This document shows, in pieces, positions 30,682 through 41,252 of a stretch of DNA of 64,000 nt. A program made the position numbers and the translations under genes. The DNA comes from Chitinophaga pinensis (GTDB lineage: Bacteria > Bacteroidota > Bacteroidia > Chitinophagales > Chitinophagaceae), in the NCBI GenBank assembly GCA_945865295.1, contig CAMBDE010000001.1, forward strand, positions 23,572 through 87,571. Direction: 5' to 3'. The number at the start of each line of letters is the position of its first letter. The stretch's first letter is position 1. Under the pieces are notes generated by a model, which saw nothing but the letters and a program-made list of their open reading frames with translations, was not told the DNA's origin and ran no database searches.

Positions 30682-31970
30682 ATAAAATACTACAACTATA
30701 TAAAACAATTTTTATTAGCACGCTAGCTTTATACATTTATCTTGGAAAAGGTATTGCTTATGGTTATTTTGCAGAGTTTTTATTACTTATAGGAATTCTA
30801 TTATTAATAAAACATCGGAGGTCAGTTAGCCTAATAAAAGGAAGCAGCTCTTATATTTTATACTTCCTACTTTTGATTAATATATTATATCTGGCACGGG
30901 GAATAGTGCATTTTGGTTTTATAGACACAATTAGAGATAGTTTTATTCTTAATTATATTTATTTTGTCTTTATTCTTCTTTTATTTCAAGATACTATATC
31001 AGATTTATTAAAATCAATTTTTAATATATATAAATACTATCCACTTGTGTTATTTTCCTTATACATCATTTCGTTGAATGACTTTATAGGTAACATTAGT
31101 TTTTTTGGAAATGTACATTTATTGTTTTTTAAATTTGGAGATATTGCCGTACATCTTTTTGTAGCTTTTATTTTACAATTAACTAATTTAAATCGATATA
31201 AGAAACCGTTTGATTTATTAAATTACTTATGCATCTTTATTTTATTTTCAGTAGCATCTTCCTATAGCCGAAGTGGTATGCTGTCTTTTATTACTGCTTT
31301 TTTTGTTTTTTTTTATTTTCTAAATGATAAGACTGTAAAAAATCAATTAAGAAGTTTTGTAAAGTTTGTTCCAATTATCTTCGTAATTTCTTTATTGTTT
31401 TTATCAAAATTTAAAGTAGCAGATAATTTTCAAGGAAGGACAGTAGGAGTTGAACAAGTTGCGTTAAATTTTACTAGTATTTTTTCAACATCTGAGGAAG
31501 GTGGTCTAAATGACAATAAGATTTGGAGATTAATATGGTGGGGTCAAATCATTGACTATACATTTAACGGCCCATATTTTATTGCTGGTAAAGGCTTAGG
31601 TATAAGCTTGGCAGATGATGATCAAATATTAACTACGGACCTTGAGGGTGATTTGAGATCGCCACATAATTTTAGTTTATCAGTCCTAGCAAGGTATGGG
31701 GTCTTTATATTTTTTCTTTGGTTGTATTGGAACATTATGCTGTTTAAAAGCATCAAAACTATTAATCTATCTAGGCTTCAATTGGTTATCATTTGCATAC
31801 AAATAGCTTTCTTATTCAATGCTAATTTTGATGTCTTTTTAGAGGGGCCAATGGGTGCCTTTCCATTTTGGGTATTTGTTGGAATTGATTTAATTTTTAG
31901 TTACTTTAAATTATATAATTCGTCTCTAGAATATAGTTTATTCAATAATCCATTGGAATTAAATGATTAA
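30678..31970 (+). CDS. O-antigen polymerase/ligase-like membrane protein (Wzy)
   Basis: Many TM segments; SSYSRSGMLSF, GKGLGIS...LRSPHNFSLSVLARYG ligase/polymerase-like loop. GTG start. Confidence 0.75.
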   Translation: MNKILQLYKTIFISTLALYIYLGKGIAYGYFAEFLLLIGILLLIKHRRSVSLIKGSSSYILYFLLLINILYLARGIVHFGFIDTIRDSFILNYIYFVFILLLFQDTISDLLKSIFNIYKYYPLVLFSLYIISLNDFIGNISFFGNVHLLFFKFGDIAVHLFVAFILQLTNLNRYKKPFDLLNYLCIFILFSVASSYSRSGMLSFITAFFVFFYFLNDKTVKNQLRSFVKFVPIIFVISLLFLSKFKVADNFQGRTVGVEQVALNFTSIFSTSEEGGLNDNKIWRLIWWGQIIDYTFNGPYFIAGKGLGISLADDDQILTTDLEGDLRSPHNFSLSVLARYGVFIFFLWLYWNIMLFKSIKTINLSRLQLVIICIQIAFLFNANFDVFLEGPMGAFPFWVFVGIDLIFSYFKLYNSSLEYSLFNNPLELND

Positions 31971-33237
31971 TTTAAAAACATCAATACTAAATAATAAGAG
32001 ATATTTATTAAATGTTGGAGCAACATTTTTTTCTCAATTTGCGAATGCAATAACATTAATCATCCTAACTCCTTTGCTTACTCTTCATTTAGGGCTGAAT
32101 AACTTTGGAACATATGGTGTTGTAATTAATGTGATTGCTTTTTCTGTTATTTTAGATTTTGGATTAAATATAGGATTAGTTAGGTCTTTCATACATAAAA
32201 CAACTAGAATAAACGAACAATTGAATAGTATATTTATTTTTTTCCTTTCACTATTTATATTTTTATTTCCATTTTACATTTTTTTTTATTTTAATTATTT
32301 TCATACCAAAAGCTTCGATTTAATTAAGATTGCAGGACTAACATCAATCATAGTTGTACAAAATATTTTATCTGGTTATTTTGATGCATTAATACAAGCT
32401 CAAAATAAGATATATATTAGTAAAATAATTAGAGCATTTAAGTTGTTATTAGAATTGTCCATTATTTTTATTTTCTTAGAAAATATTAATCTAATCACTT
32501 TACTAACAATCATGTTATGTGTTAATTTACTTTATTTATGTACTTTATATTTTTACCTTAAAAAAAGTATAAATTTAACCATCAGTTTCATAGCTTTTAA
32601 ATTTAGCATTGTATTAGAACACTTTAAATATAGTTTTTGGTATTTTATTTCATCGTTAGCTACAGTTTTAGTTTTCAATACACAGGTTTTAATTTTAAAT
32701 TACTACAATGGACCTATTATAGCAGCAAAGTATTTAGTGATGGTTCGTTTTTTTGATATCATTAGGATTGCTTCAACAAATTTCACACAAGTTTTATTTC
32801 CTAAAATTATTGAGGTGGAGGTTTTAAATGACTGGTATCAATTAAAGCGTATGTTAATTAGCGTATATTCAAGAATTGCTATATTTACAGGGGTCATTTT
32901 CATCCTATTTTATGCATTCGGCTATCATTTATTTGTTTTTTGGAGTGGGCTGAATGATCCATCTTTAATGGTATTATTTCAGTTTTTTTTAATTTTTACC
33001 ATTTTAGTTATATTAGACAATGTGTCAGTTATATTCTTATCAGCTTTAAAAATGAATAAAGTACCAACACTATTGTCTATTCTTCAGGGTATCTTAGGAA
33101 TTTTTCTATCAATTTTACTTTTAAAGTTGATCGGATATGTTGGGATATTAATAGGTTTTTTAGTCTCTTTTATACTAACCAATCTGTTTTTCAATCCTTA
33201 TTATTTGATAAGATCCATAAATAAGAAATTAGAATAA
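31963..33237 (+). CDS. Oligosaccharide flippase (Wzx/MATE-like)
   Basis: NVGATFFSQFANAITLIILTPLLTLHLGLNNFGTYGVV polysaccharide-transporter N-terminus; about 12 TM. Confidence 0.82.
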   Translation: MINLKTSILNNKRYLLNVGATFFSQFANAITLIILTPLLTLHLGLNNFGTYGVVINVIAFSVILDFGLNIGLVRSFIHKTTRINEQLNSIFIFFLSLFIFLFPFYIFFYFNYFHTKSFDLIKIAGLTSIIVVQNILSGYFDALIQAQNKIYISKIIRAFKLLLELSIIFIFLENINLITLLTIMLCVNLLYLCTLYFYLKKSINLTISFIAFKFSIVLEHFKYSFWYFISSLATVLVFNTQVLILNYYNGPIIAAKYLVMVRFFDIIRIASTNFTQVLFPKIIEVEVLNDWYQLKRMLISVYSRIAIFTGVIFILFYAFGYHLFVFWSGLNDPSLMVLFQFFLIFTILVILDNVSVIFLSALKMNKVPTLLSILQGILGIFLSILLLKLIGYVGILIGFLVSFILTNLFFNPYYLIRSINKKLE

Positions 33238-33265
33238 AATATGATTTGAAGTAATTTTATTACTT

Positions 33266-34696
33266 TTGATAAAATCTTATTTTATTTTGATTCAACTAAA
33301 AAAGAAATATTTTTATTTATTAAGATTATTATTTGACTTATTGGCTATTTCAATTGCCTATTTTGTTGCAATATTACTTACGACTTATTTATTAAATTAT
33401 ACCCATTCATTCACCTCAATACAGCCTGTTTATTTTGCAAGTTTATTAATTTGGTATATATCAAGTAAAGTTTTCTATCTATATAATGATATCACACTAG
33501 TTTCATTCTCTCAAGAAATTGTAAGTTTAATCAAGGTTGCAATTTTTCATATTTTACTGGTTGTATTTTTATTATTCATCTTCAATTTACAAGATTTATT
33601 TAGAGGATTTATTATTATATATGGCTTTTTACTATTCTTAATAATCGTAATTGAAAAGTATTTATATAGAGTTATATATGCTAAAACTAGAAAGAATAAT
33701 GAGAATATAAAATCAACATTAGTTGTAGGCAATAAGAATATTGCAAATTTTTTAAATGGTTCAAACCTTTCTAATAATAATTTAAATTTAAATATTGTAG
33801 GAATTTTGAACGACGATGATGATGGTAAAAACGGGTATAAACTACTTGGCTCAATTCATTCAATAAATCAAATTTTACAAGAAATACCAGTCGATCAAGT
33901 ATTAGTTTGTTTACCAATTGATGAAGAAGAAAAAATTGATTTTATCGTTTCGGCTTGTGAAAAAGAAAATATATTGGTAAGTATATTAACATCTCCTACT
34001 AATCAGTTTGGAATATGTACTAAGCGTGTTATGAACTATGCCAATATACCAATATTATTTTTTAAAAATTATCCATTAGATGATTATGAAAATCAATTAT
34101 TCAAAAGAATTTTTGACATTATCTTCTCAATATTTGTTATCATATTTATTTTTTCATGGTTATTCCCAATTGTATTTATTTTAATTAAACTTACTTCCAA
34201 AGGACCTGTTTTTTTCAATCAATATAGATGGGGCATTAATAATGAAAGAATTAAATGCTATAAATTCAGAACTATGATTATTGGTAGTAATGAATTAGCG
34301 ACAGACGGAAGCTATATGCCAGCAAAAAAGGATGACCAAAGAATTACAGCTATTGGTAAATTTTTAAGAAAAACTAGTATTGATGAAATGCCACAGTTTC
34401 TCAATGTGCTTATAGGTAGCATGTCTGTTGTTGGACCTAGGCCACATCCCATCCCATTGAATATACAATCTAAAGAACAAATTCATAATTATCTTTTACG
34501 ACATTTAGTAAAACCTGGCATAAGTGGCTGGGCTCAAGTAAATGGCAATAGAGGAGAGGTTAAAGAACTTTCAGATATGCAAGACCGGGTTAATTTTGAT
34601 ATATGGTATATTGAAAACTGGACTTTATGGTTAGATATCCAAATCATATTTCAAACAATCATTAATTTAATTAAAGGAGACGAAAAGGCATTTTAA
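33266..34696 (+). CDS. Undecaprenyl-phosphate sugar phosphotransferase (WcaJ/WbaP-like)
   Basis: C-terminal KRIFDIIFSIFVIIFIF...GPVFFNQYRWGINNERIKCYKFRTM, TSIDEMPQFLNVLIGSMSVVGPRPHP, KPGISGWAQVNGNRGE. TTG start needs review. Confidence 0.92.
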   Translation: MIKSYFILIQLKKKYFYLLRLLFDLLAISIAYFVAILLTTYLLNYTHSFTSIQPVYFASLLIWYISSKVFYLYNDITLVSFSQEIVSLIKVAIFHILLVVFLLFIFNLQDLFRGFIIIYGFLLFLIIVIEKYLYRVIYAKTRKNNENIKSTLVVGNKNIANFLNGSNLSNNNLNLNIVGILNDDDDGKNGYKLLGSIHSINQILQEIPVDQVLVCLPIDEEEKIDFIVSACEKENILVSILTSPTNQFGICTKRVMNYANIPILFFKNYPLDDYENQLFKRIFDIIFSIFVIIFIFSWLFPIVFILIKLTSKGPVFFNQYRWGINNERIKCYKFRTMIIGSNELATDGSYMPAKKDDQRITAIGKFLRKTSIDEMPQFLNVLIGSMSVVGPRPHPIPLNIQSKEQIHNYLLRHLVKPGISGWAQVNGNRGEVKELSDMQDRVNFDIWYIENWTLWLDIQIIFQTIINLIKGDEKAF

Positions 34697-34710
34697 TCCA
34701 AATATTTATT

Positions 34711-36270
34711 GTGAAAAAAATAATCATTGCTTTACTATTTCTTTCTTTATTAAATACATTAAAAGCTCAACAAGTTTACGAAAGAAATAGCTTAGAAGTA
34801 CATCAATTCCTTGCGACGATGTCTCAAAAAGGTTATGTTGAATGGAATGATTTAATTTTTCCAATCACCAAAGAAAAAATACAAAAAGCATTAGTCAAAT
34901 TACAATATTTTAAAGCATTAAATCATTTAGAGCAACATGAATTAGATTTTTACTTAAAGGAATATAATAAAGAAAGAAACAAGCTGTATTATAAAACTGA
35001 TAGTAATTTTTCTATACACTTAGATCCAATTATAACTGCTAATATTGTTAGTGGAAGTATTAAAAACTATACTGAAAGAAGTGTTGGTGTTTCTGCCTGG
35101 GGAAGTATCGGAAAAAAATTTGGGTATCAATTTTCATTCCATGACATCAATCAGAATGGTTCACAATTTGATACTGTAATTAATTCTATTTTTCAAGAAG
35201 CTAACAGAGGTATTGTTACATTGAACGATCCAAATGTAAAAAGACAAGTTAATTTTACCGACCTAAGAGCAAGTTTAATGTATGCGTTTAAAAATGGCAC
35301 TATTAGTGTTGGTCAAGATGCATTGACATGGGGTTATGGAGAAAATGGGCAATTGGTTTTATCTAATAAGGCTCCATTTTATCCATATATAAGATTAGAT
35401 TATCAACCATTTAATTGGTTTACATTTAACTATACTCATGCTTTTCTTCAATCAGAAATTATAGATTCTGCAAATATCTATCCAATTCCTAGTAGGGTAT
35501 TTCCTGCTTCAAGAGAGGTTTTTATAAAAAAATACATGGCCTCTCATAGTATAGATATAAGACTAAAGAAAGGCTTGCATTTAAGTTTTGGGGAGTCCAT
35601 CATTTACAATGATCAACTACAATTAGGTTATTTATTACCAATCATGTTTTTTAAGGGTTATGACAATATGATTAACAAAGGGATTATTCAAGCCGGATCT
35701 AATGGGCAATTTTTTGGACAGTTGAACACAAAAAATTTAATTTTAAAAAAATCTCAATTCTATGCTACACTATTTATTGATGAAATTAGATTGGCCTCTA
35801 TCCTAAATCCTGAAAAATCAAGAAACCAAGTTGGATTCAATTTTGGAGTTGTTAAACAAGATTTCTTAGTTCCTAATTTAATCGCTGGTTTTGAATACAC
35901 AAGACTCAACCCATTTTTGTACCGTAATTTCCTTCCAGCACAAAATTATACGAGTAATAGGTATGTTTTAGGGGATTGGATAGGACAAAACAGTGACAAA
36001 CTTTTGGTTTTTCTTAAATATAGCCCTTTACCAAGGTTAAAAACCTATTTAAGGTATCAAAAACTTAGAAATGGGCCAGAAGGCTCTATGAATGATCAAT
36101 ATTTTGGTAAGCCTCAAATGCGTTTTATGAACTATGTTCAAATGGAACAAAATACACTTTTTTTTAAAGCAAGTTATGAGTATAAAAACAGGCTATTGTT
36201 AAACTTTAGTTTTAATGATTATGGGCTGGCTAATAAACAATACTCCATAGGCTTAAGTTATGGTTTATAA
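34711..36270 (+). CDS. Capsule assembly Wzi family-like outer-membrane protein (copy 3)
   Basis: Signal peptide; VKRQVNFTDLRASLMYAFKNGTISVGQDALTWGYGENGQLVLSNKAPFYPYIRLDYQP; C-terminal beta strand YSIGLSYGL. GTG start. Confidence 0.72.
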   Translation: MKKIIIALLFLSLLNTLKAQQVYERNSLEVHQFLATMSQKGYVEWNDLIFPITKEKIQKALVKLQYFKALNHLEQHELDFYLKEYNKERNKLYYKTDSNFSIHLDPIITANIVSGSIKNYTERSVGVSAWGSIGKKFGYQFSFHDINQNGSQFDTVINSIFQEANRGIVTLNDPNVKRQVNFTDLRASLMYAFKNGTISVGQDALTWGYGENGQLVLSNKAPFYPYIRLDYQPFNWFTFNYTHAFLQSEIIDSANIYPIPSRVFPASREVFIKKYMASHSIDIRLKKGLHLSFGESIIYNDQLQLGYLLPIMFFKGYDNMINKGIIQAGSNGQFFGQLNTKNLILKKSQFYATLFIDEIRLASILNPEKSRNQVGFNFGVVKQDFLVPNLIAGFEYTRLNPFLYRNFLPAQNYTSNRYVLGDWIGQNSDKLLVFLKYSPLPRLKTYLRYQKLRNGPEGSMNDQYFGKPQMRFMNYVQMEQNTLFFKASYEYKNRLLLNFSFNDYGLANKQYSIGLSYGL

Positions 36271-36498
36271 AGGGATGAAAATTAACTGCTTATTTAGTTT
36301 GAAAATTTACATTATTACCTATCTTCGCTTCAAATTCCCCCCAAAAATTTAAGGCAAAATTACAGCTCAAAATAAACACAGATTACACAGACTTTTATAT
36401 GTAATTTGAGATGTTGTTTTTATGTTTGCAATCATAAAACTATGTCCAATTTGGGACTTAGAGTGGCTATGCCATATTAAAAATCAAAGATTCACAAT

Positions 36499-39060
36499 AT
36501 GAATTTAATCAAAAGTGCCTTACTATGTTTTTGTTTTCTAATGTTAAACAGTTCAGTAGTGAACGCGCAAAGTGGCGCTAACTTATTGGCTGGCAAGGAC
36601 TTAACAACGTTAAAAGTAGATGCTTTGTCAGACTCAGAAATCGAAAAAATTCAAGCACAATTAAAGAAATCAGGTGCCACAATTGAAATGCTAGAATCTC
36701 AGGCCATTGCAAAGGGAATGTCGCCAGCAGAGTTTGCAAAGCTAAAAGCTAGGTTATCCAGTGGGACAGGCATCAAAAAAGCTTCTCCGCTTACAAAAAG
36801 AACCGTTAATAATTCAGATACGAAGATTAAAGATACCGCTGAACAATATAGTTTTATCACATCTTCTATTAATCCATTGATTTACGGCTATGAACTTTTT
36901 GCAAATAACCAAGGCTTTAAAAACAATGAAAATATAGCAACTCCATTAAACTACGAAGTTGGCACCAACGATGTTTTAGAATTAGTGGTTTATGGGGTAC
37001 AAGAATACAGTGCAGAACTAGATGTGAGCAAAGAGGGAACTGTTTTAATAGAAAATGTGGGACGCATTAAAGTTGCAGGATTGTCCATAGAAGCAGCTAC
37101 TACCAAAGTAAGACAGCAAATGGCCAATACGGCTTATCCAAGCTTAAGAACAGGTGAATCTAAAATGGCTTTAACCGTTGGCGATACAAGAACCATCCAA
37201 GTGACTATTATTGGCGCACAAAGAAGCGGTAATTACAATTTATCTTCTTTGTCCAATGTATTAAGTGCTCTGACTGTAGCAGGTGGTCCAAGTGATATTG
37301 GTTCATTTAGAAACATTGAGCTTATTCGTCAAAACAAAGTGATTAAAACTTTTGACCTATATGCTTTTATGCAAAATGGCGATCAGTCACAAAACATGGG
37401 CTTAAAAGACCGTGATGTGATTAAAGTACCACCTTATAAAGGGAGAATCGAAATCAAAGGACAAGTAAAACGCCCAGGTATCTTTGAATTGAATGGTACT
37501 GAAACTTTCAAACAGTTTTTGCAATATGCAGGTGGGTTTGATGACACTGCTTATACAGCTTGGGTTAAAGTGATTCAAAAGAACGATAAAGAAAAATCGG
37601 TTAAGGATTTATCTGCAAAAGAATTTACAAGTTATTTACCTCAGGGTGGCGATATTATCCAAGTGTCTAAAATTTTAGATCGTTTTCAGAACAGGGTTAA
37701 ATTAACTGGTGCTGTATTTAGACCAGATGTGTATGAATTAACACCGGGTATGCGCATTAGTGATTTAGTGCAAAGAGCAGATGGTTTAACAGAAGACGCG
37801 TTTATAGGTAGAGCGCAATTAATAAGATTAAAACCTAATTTATTAAAAGAATTAGTGACAATTAATTTATCTAAGGCATTGCAAAAAGATCCTAACGAAA
37901 ATATTCTTTTACAAAGAGAAGATGAGTTGTACATCAATTCAGTGATAGATTTAAGAGAAGTATTAACCGTAGATTTATTAGGCGAAGTTAGAAGCCAAGG
38001 TCGTTTTAACTATGTGGATAGCATGACTGTGAAGGATTTAATCTTAATGGCAGGCGGATTTACTTTTGCGGCCAACAAACAAATAGAAGTTGCTCGTTTG
38101 ATTCAGTATGGCGAAAAAATTACCGATAACCAAGTAGCCACCATTTTAAAAACAGAAGTGAATGGTGATTTAAGCTTTAATGTAGGACAAGAAAATTTTG
38201 TGTTACAACCTATGGACGTGGTGACCATTACTAAAAAAGTAGGTTATACTAACCCAGAAGTGGTAAGCATTAATGGTCAGGTTCAAAATGTAGGTAAATA
38301 TACTTTAAGCTCTCGTGTAGAAAAGGTAAGTGATATTGTTAAACGCGCAGGTGGATTAATTGGAGAAGCTTATGGCGAAGGGGCTTACATTAAAAGAAGC
38401 AGGTATCAGATAGATACTTTAAAAGCAGATGAATCAAAAACATCAATCGAGGAAGCTTATAATAGAAAGTTTAAAGCACAACAAGAAGCAGAAAAACAAA
38501 GCGTAAACGCTTTATTAAATGGTGGAAACAATAGTGCCCAATCCAATTTAGCAGGTCTTAATACACAAAAGAAATCCTTAAAGGACACTTTGGATCTTTT
38601 ATTTAAAGATTTAAATGAAGACACATACCAGATTGCGATTGACATTAATAAAATTATGCAAAAACCAGGTTCCGAAATTGACTTGGTGTTAAGAGATAAA
38701 GATGAAATTGTGATTCCTAAAACAGATAACCGTGTAAAAATTAGTGGTGGGGTGTTAAGACCAACCAATATTGTATACAGAGACGGATTAACTATTGGTG
38801 AGTGCATTAGTGCGGCTGGTGGTATTAGTGAATATGCAAAAAGAGGCAGGGCCTATGTAATTTACGCCAATGGAAAATCAGCGAGAACAAAACATTTTGG
38901 TTTGTTTAGGTTTAACCCAATCATTAAGCCAGGCGCCGAAGTGGTTTTGCCAGAAACGAATGAGAAAAAAGATAAGCCTTTAACAACATTGATTCAGTTT
39001 ACAACAGTGCTTGCACAAATTGTATCCGCTATTGCTACCGTATCCATCTTAAACAGATAA
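36499..39060 (+). CDS. SLBB-domain polysaccharide export outer-membrane protein (Wza-like)
   Basis: YEVGTNDVLELVVYG...LDVSKEGTVLIENVGRIKVAGLSIEAA plus repeated SLBB segments (IEIKGQVKRPGIFEL, VKLTGAVFRPDVYEL, VSINGQVQNVGKYTL, VKISGGVLRPTNIVY). Confidence 0.93.
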   Translation: MNLIKSALLCFCFLMLNSSVVNAQSGANLLAGKDLTTLKVDALSDSEIEKIQAQLKKSGATIEMLESQAIAKGMSPAEFAKLKARLSSGTGIKKASPLTKRTVNNSDTKIKDTAEQYSFITSSINPLIYGYELFANNQGFKNNENIATPLNYEVGTNDVLELVVYGVQEYSAELDVSKEGTVLIENVGRIKVAGLSIEAATTKVRQQMANTAYPSLRTGESKMALTVGDTRTIQVTIIGAQRSGNYNLSSLSNVLSALTVAGGPSDIGSFRNIELIRQNKVIKTFDLYAFMQNGDQSQNMGLKDRDVIKVPPYKGRIEIKGQVKRPGIFELNGTETFKQFLQYAGGFDDTAYTAWVKVIQKNDKEKSVKDLSAKEFTSYLPQGGDIIQVSKILDRFQNRVKLTGAVFRPDVYELTPGMRISDLVQRADGLTEDAFIGRAQLIRLKPNLLKELVTINLSKALQKDPNENILLQREDELYINSVIDLREVLTVDLLGEVRSQGRFNYVDSMTVKDLILMAGGFTFAANKQIEVARLIQYGEKITDNQVATILKTEVNGDLSFNVGQENFVLQPMDVVTITKKVGYTNPEVVSINGQVQNVGKYTLSSRVEKVSDIVKRAGGLIGEAYGEGAYIKRSRYQIDTLKADESKTSIEEAYNRKFKAQQEAEKQSVNALLNGGNNSAQSNLAGLNTQKKSLKDTLDLLFKDLNEDTYQIAIDINKIMQKPGSEIDLVLRDKDEIVIPKTDNRVKISGGVLRPTNIVYRDGLTIGECISAAGGISEYAKRGRAYVIYANGKSARTKHFGLFRFNPIIKPGAEVVLPETNEKKDKPLTTLIQFTTVLAQIVSAIATVSILNR

Positions 39061-39061
39061 C

Positions 39062-40137
39062 ATGACCGAACAACAACCGCAAATAGATAATGATGAAATT
39101 TCTTTAAAGGAATTGATTCAAAAAATACAAGAGTGGATTGTGTTTTTAAAAACGCAGTGGAAAATTATTCTTACCATTGCAACTTTTGGTAGCGTCATTG
39201 GTTTTGCTTACGCAAGTTTTGTTAAACCAACCTATTCAGCAACTACAACTTTTGTGTTGGAAGAGGATAAGGGTGGAAGTGGAATTGGTGGTGCCTTAGG
39301 TTTGGCAAGTAGTTTTGGTATTGATATAGGCGGTGGCGGCGGCGGTTTATTTAGTAGCACTAATATTATAGAATTAATGAAAAGCCGCTTTGTAGTAGAA
39401 AAAACTCTACTCAATCCAGTAAAAATTGCAGGCAAAGAAATTAGTTTAGCAGATTATTTATTCAAGTAAATGAATTAAAGGAAGAATGGGCTAAAAAACC
39501 AGCACTCGCAAATATTAATTTCCCAGTAAATGCTGATAGAACAAAATTTAGCTTAGAGCAAGATTCAATATTAGAAACAATCTCTGCAGAATTAAAAGAA
39601 AATAATTTAACAATTATACAGAAAGATAAAAAAATTACCATTATTAGTTTAACAGTTAAAAGCGAAAACGAATTATTTTCTAAATTTTTTTGTGAACAAT
39701 TATTAAAAGAAACTTCAGATTTTTATATTGAAACAAAAAGTAAAAAAGCTAGATTGAATGTTGATGTTTTACAAAATCAGGCTGATAGTATTAGAGCGGA
39801 ACTCAATAGTGCCATTACAGGTGTTGCTGCTGCAAATGATAATGTTTATAATTTGAATCCAGCTTTTAATGTAAAAAGTTCCCCAAGTAGAAGAAAGCAA
39901 GTAGATGTGCAAGCTAATACTGCAATATTGACTCAATTGGTAGCACAATTAGAATTGTCTAAAGTAAGTTTAAGAAAAGAAACCCCATTGGTGCAATTAA
40001 TAGATCACCCGATTTTGCCATTGGAGAAAGAAAAACCAGGCACATTAAAATCATTGATATTAGGTTGGCTCATAGCAGGTTTCTTAGCAGTGTTTTATTT
40101 GGTTTTTGGACAGTTCTACAGAAAAATGGTTGCGTAA
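39062..40137 (+). pseudogene. Second Wzz-type chain-length determinant, interrupted by a frameshift near 39464
   Basis: Frame 39062-39469 encodes a Wzz N-terminus ending LADYLFK*. Frame from 39466 continues VNELKEEWAKKPALANINFPVNADRTKFSLEQDSIL... into the 39754-40137 ORF ending with a Wzz C-terminal TM. No good start for the downstream part. Confidence 0.85.
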
Positions 40138-40307
40138 CATTTGGATTTATGTTACCCAGACCAATAAAAGGTATTTTTTTATATACGTAAATCACTAATA
40201 TATTGATTTAAAGAAAATAAATAGGTTTATATTTTTTCTCATGCAATTAATAAATATTAAAAATAAAGATGATAGGTCGCAGTTTGGTGCGCAAAATATT
40301 TAAACTT

Positions 40308-40727
40308 ATGAAAAAAAAAGCAATCATAGTAAGCGGTTATTTTAACCCAATACATAAAGGACACATTGAGTATTTTAACAACGCAAAAGCCAATGGAGAC
40401 ATGCTCATTGTTATTGTTAATAGCGACCATCAAAGAGCTTTAAAAGGCTCAAAACAATTTCAAAAAGAAGATGAACGCGTTTTTATTGTTTCCAACATTA
40501 AGAGCGTAGACCAAGTATTTTTGTCTGTAGACCAAGATAGAACAGTTTGCGAAACCATCAAATTCATTTACAAACAGTTATCAAGCGATTATCAATTGGC
40601 TTTTGCCAACGGTGGTGATCAAAACAACAATTCCATCCCAGAAGTGCCTATTTGTAAAGAATTGGGCATAGAGTTGATAGATGGACTAGGGGACAAAATA
40701 CAATCTTCAAGTTGGCTTTTAAAGTAA
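40308..40727 (+). CDS. Cytidylyltransferase-like nucleotidyltransferase
   Basis: KKAIIVSGYFNPIHKGHIEYFNNAK contains the HxGH motif (HKGH); start at ATG 40308. Confidence 0.85.
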   Translation: MKKKAIIVSGYFNPIHKGHIEYFNNAKANGDMLIVIVNSDHQRALKGSKQFQKEDERVFIVSNIKSVDQVFLSVDQDRTVCETIKFIYKQLSSDYQLAFANGGDQNNNSIPEVPICKELGIELIDGLGDKIQSSSWLLK

Positions 40728-40737
40728 TAAAAGAATT

Positions 40738-41220
40738 ATGATTTTTGAAAAAATTAGAGAAGAAATTTTATTATTAGACTTAATTATTGAATCATTTGAT
40801 TTTAATAGACCTTGGGGTGGTTTTTTTGTAATAAAGGAGGAGCAGGCTCAGGTATTTGCAAATGCTTACTTTGAAGGTTTTGATGTGGACAAACTAAGGG
40901 TAGCAGGAAAACTAAGTCCTAAGATTCTACTTGTAAAGCCAGGTGCACGATTGTCTTGGCAATACCATCACCGAAGAGCTGAAACCTGGAAAGTAATCAA
41001 TGGTCCAGTTGGTATTGTCAAAAGCATTGATGATACTGAAGGCGAAATTATAACCTATCAAAATGGCGAAATGATTGTTTTACAACAAGGGGAGCGCCAT
41101 CGATTGGTTGGTTTAGACAACTGGGGTGTGGTGGCTGAATTTTGGCAACATACAGATTTAGCAAATCCTTCCAATGAGGAAGATATTATTCGTTTACAAG
41201 ATGATTATTCTAGAAAATAG
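40738..41220 (+). CDS. Cupin protein related to mannose-6-phosphate isomerase type II C-terminal domain
   Basis: FNRPWGGFFVI, KILLVKPGARLSWQYHHRRAETWKVINGPVGI, LQQGERHRLVG. Confidence 0.75.
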   Translation: MIFEKIREEILLLDLIIESFDFNRPWGGFFVIKEEQAQVFANAYFEGFDVDKLRVAGKLSPKILLVKPGARLSWQYHHRRAETWKVINGPVGIVKSIDDTEGEIITYQNGEMIVLQQGERHRLVGLDNWGVVAEFWQHTDLANPSNEEDIIRLQDDYSRK

Positions 41221-41252
41221 CGTTACTAATATAATTAGGTTAAAAGATTATT

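Noticed and set aside
38457-38807. 116-aa antisense ORF in the SLBB gene
   Set aside because: Shadow of a confidently assigned coding region.
39322-39351. GGCGGTGGCGGCGGCGGT run considered as the site of wzz phase variation
   Set aside because: It is an in-frame Gly tract and the frame is intact through it; the break is about 120 nt downstream.
39464-39470. Programmed ribosomal frameshift in the second wzz
   Set aside because: No slippery heptamer or obvious downstream structure at the junction; an indel or sequencing error is simpler.
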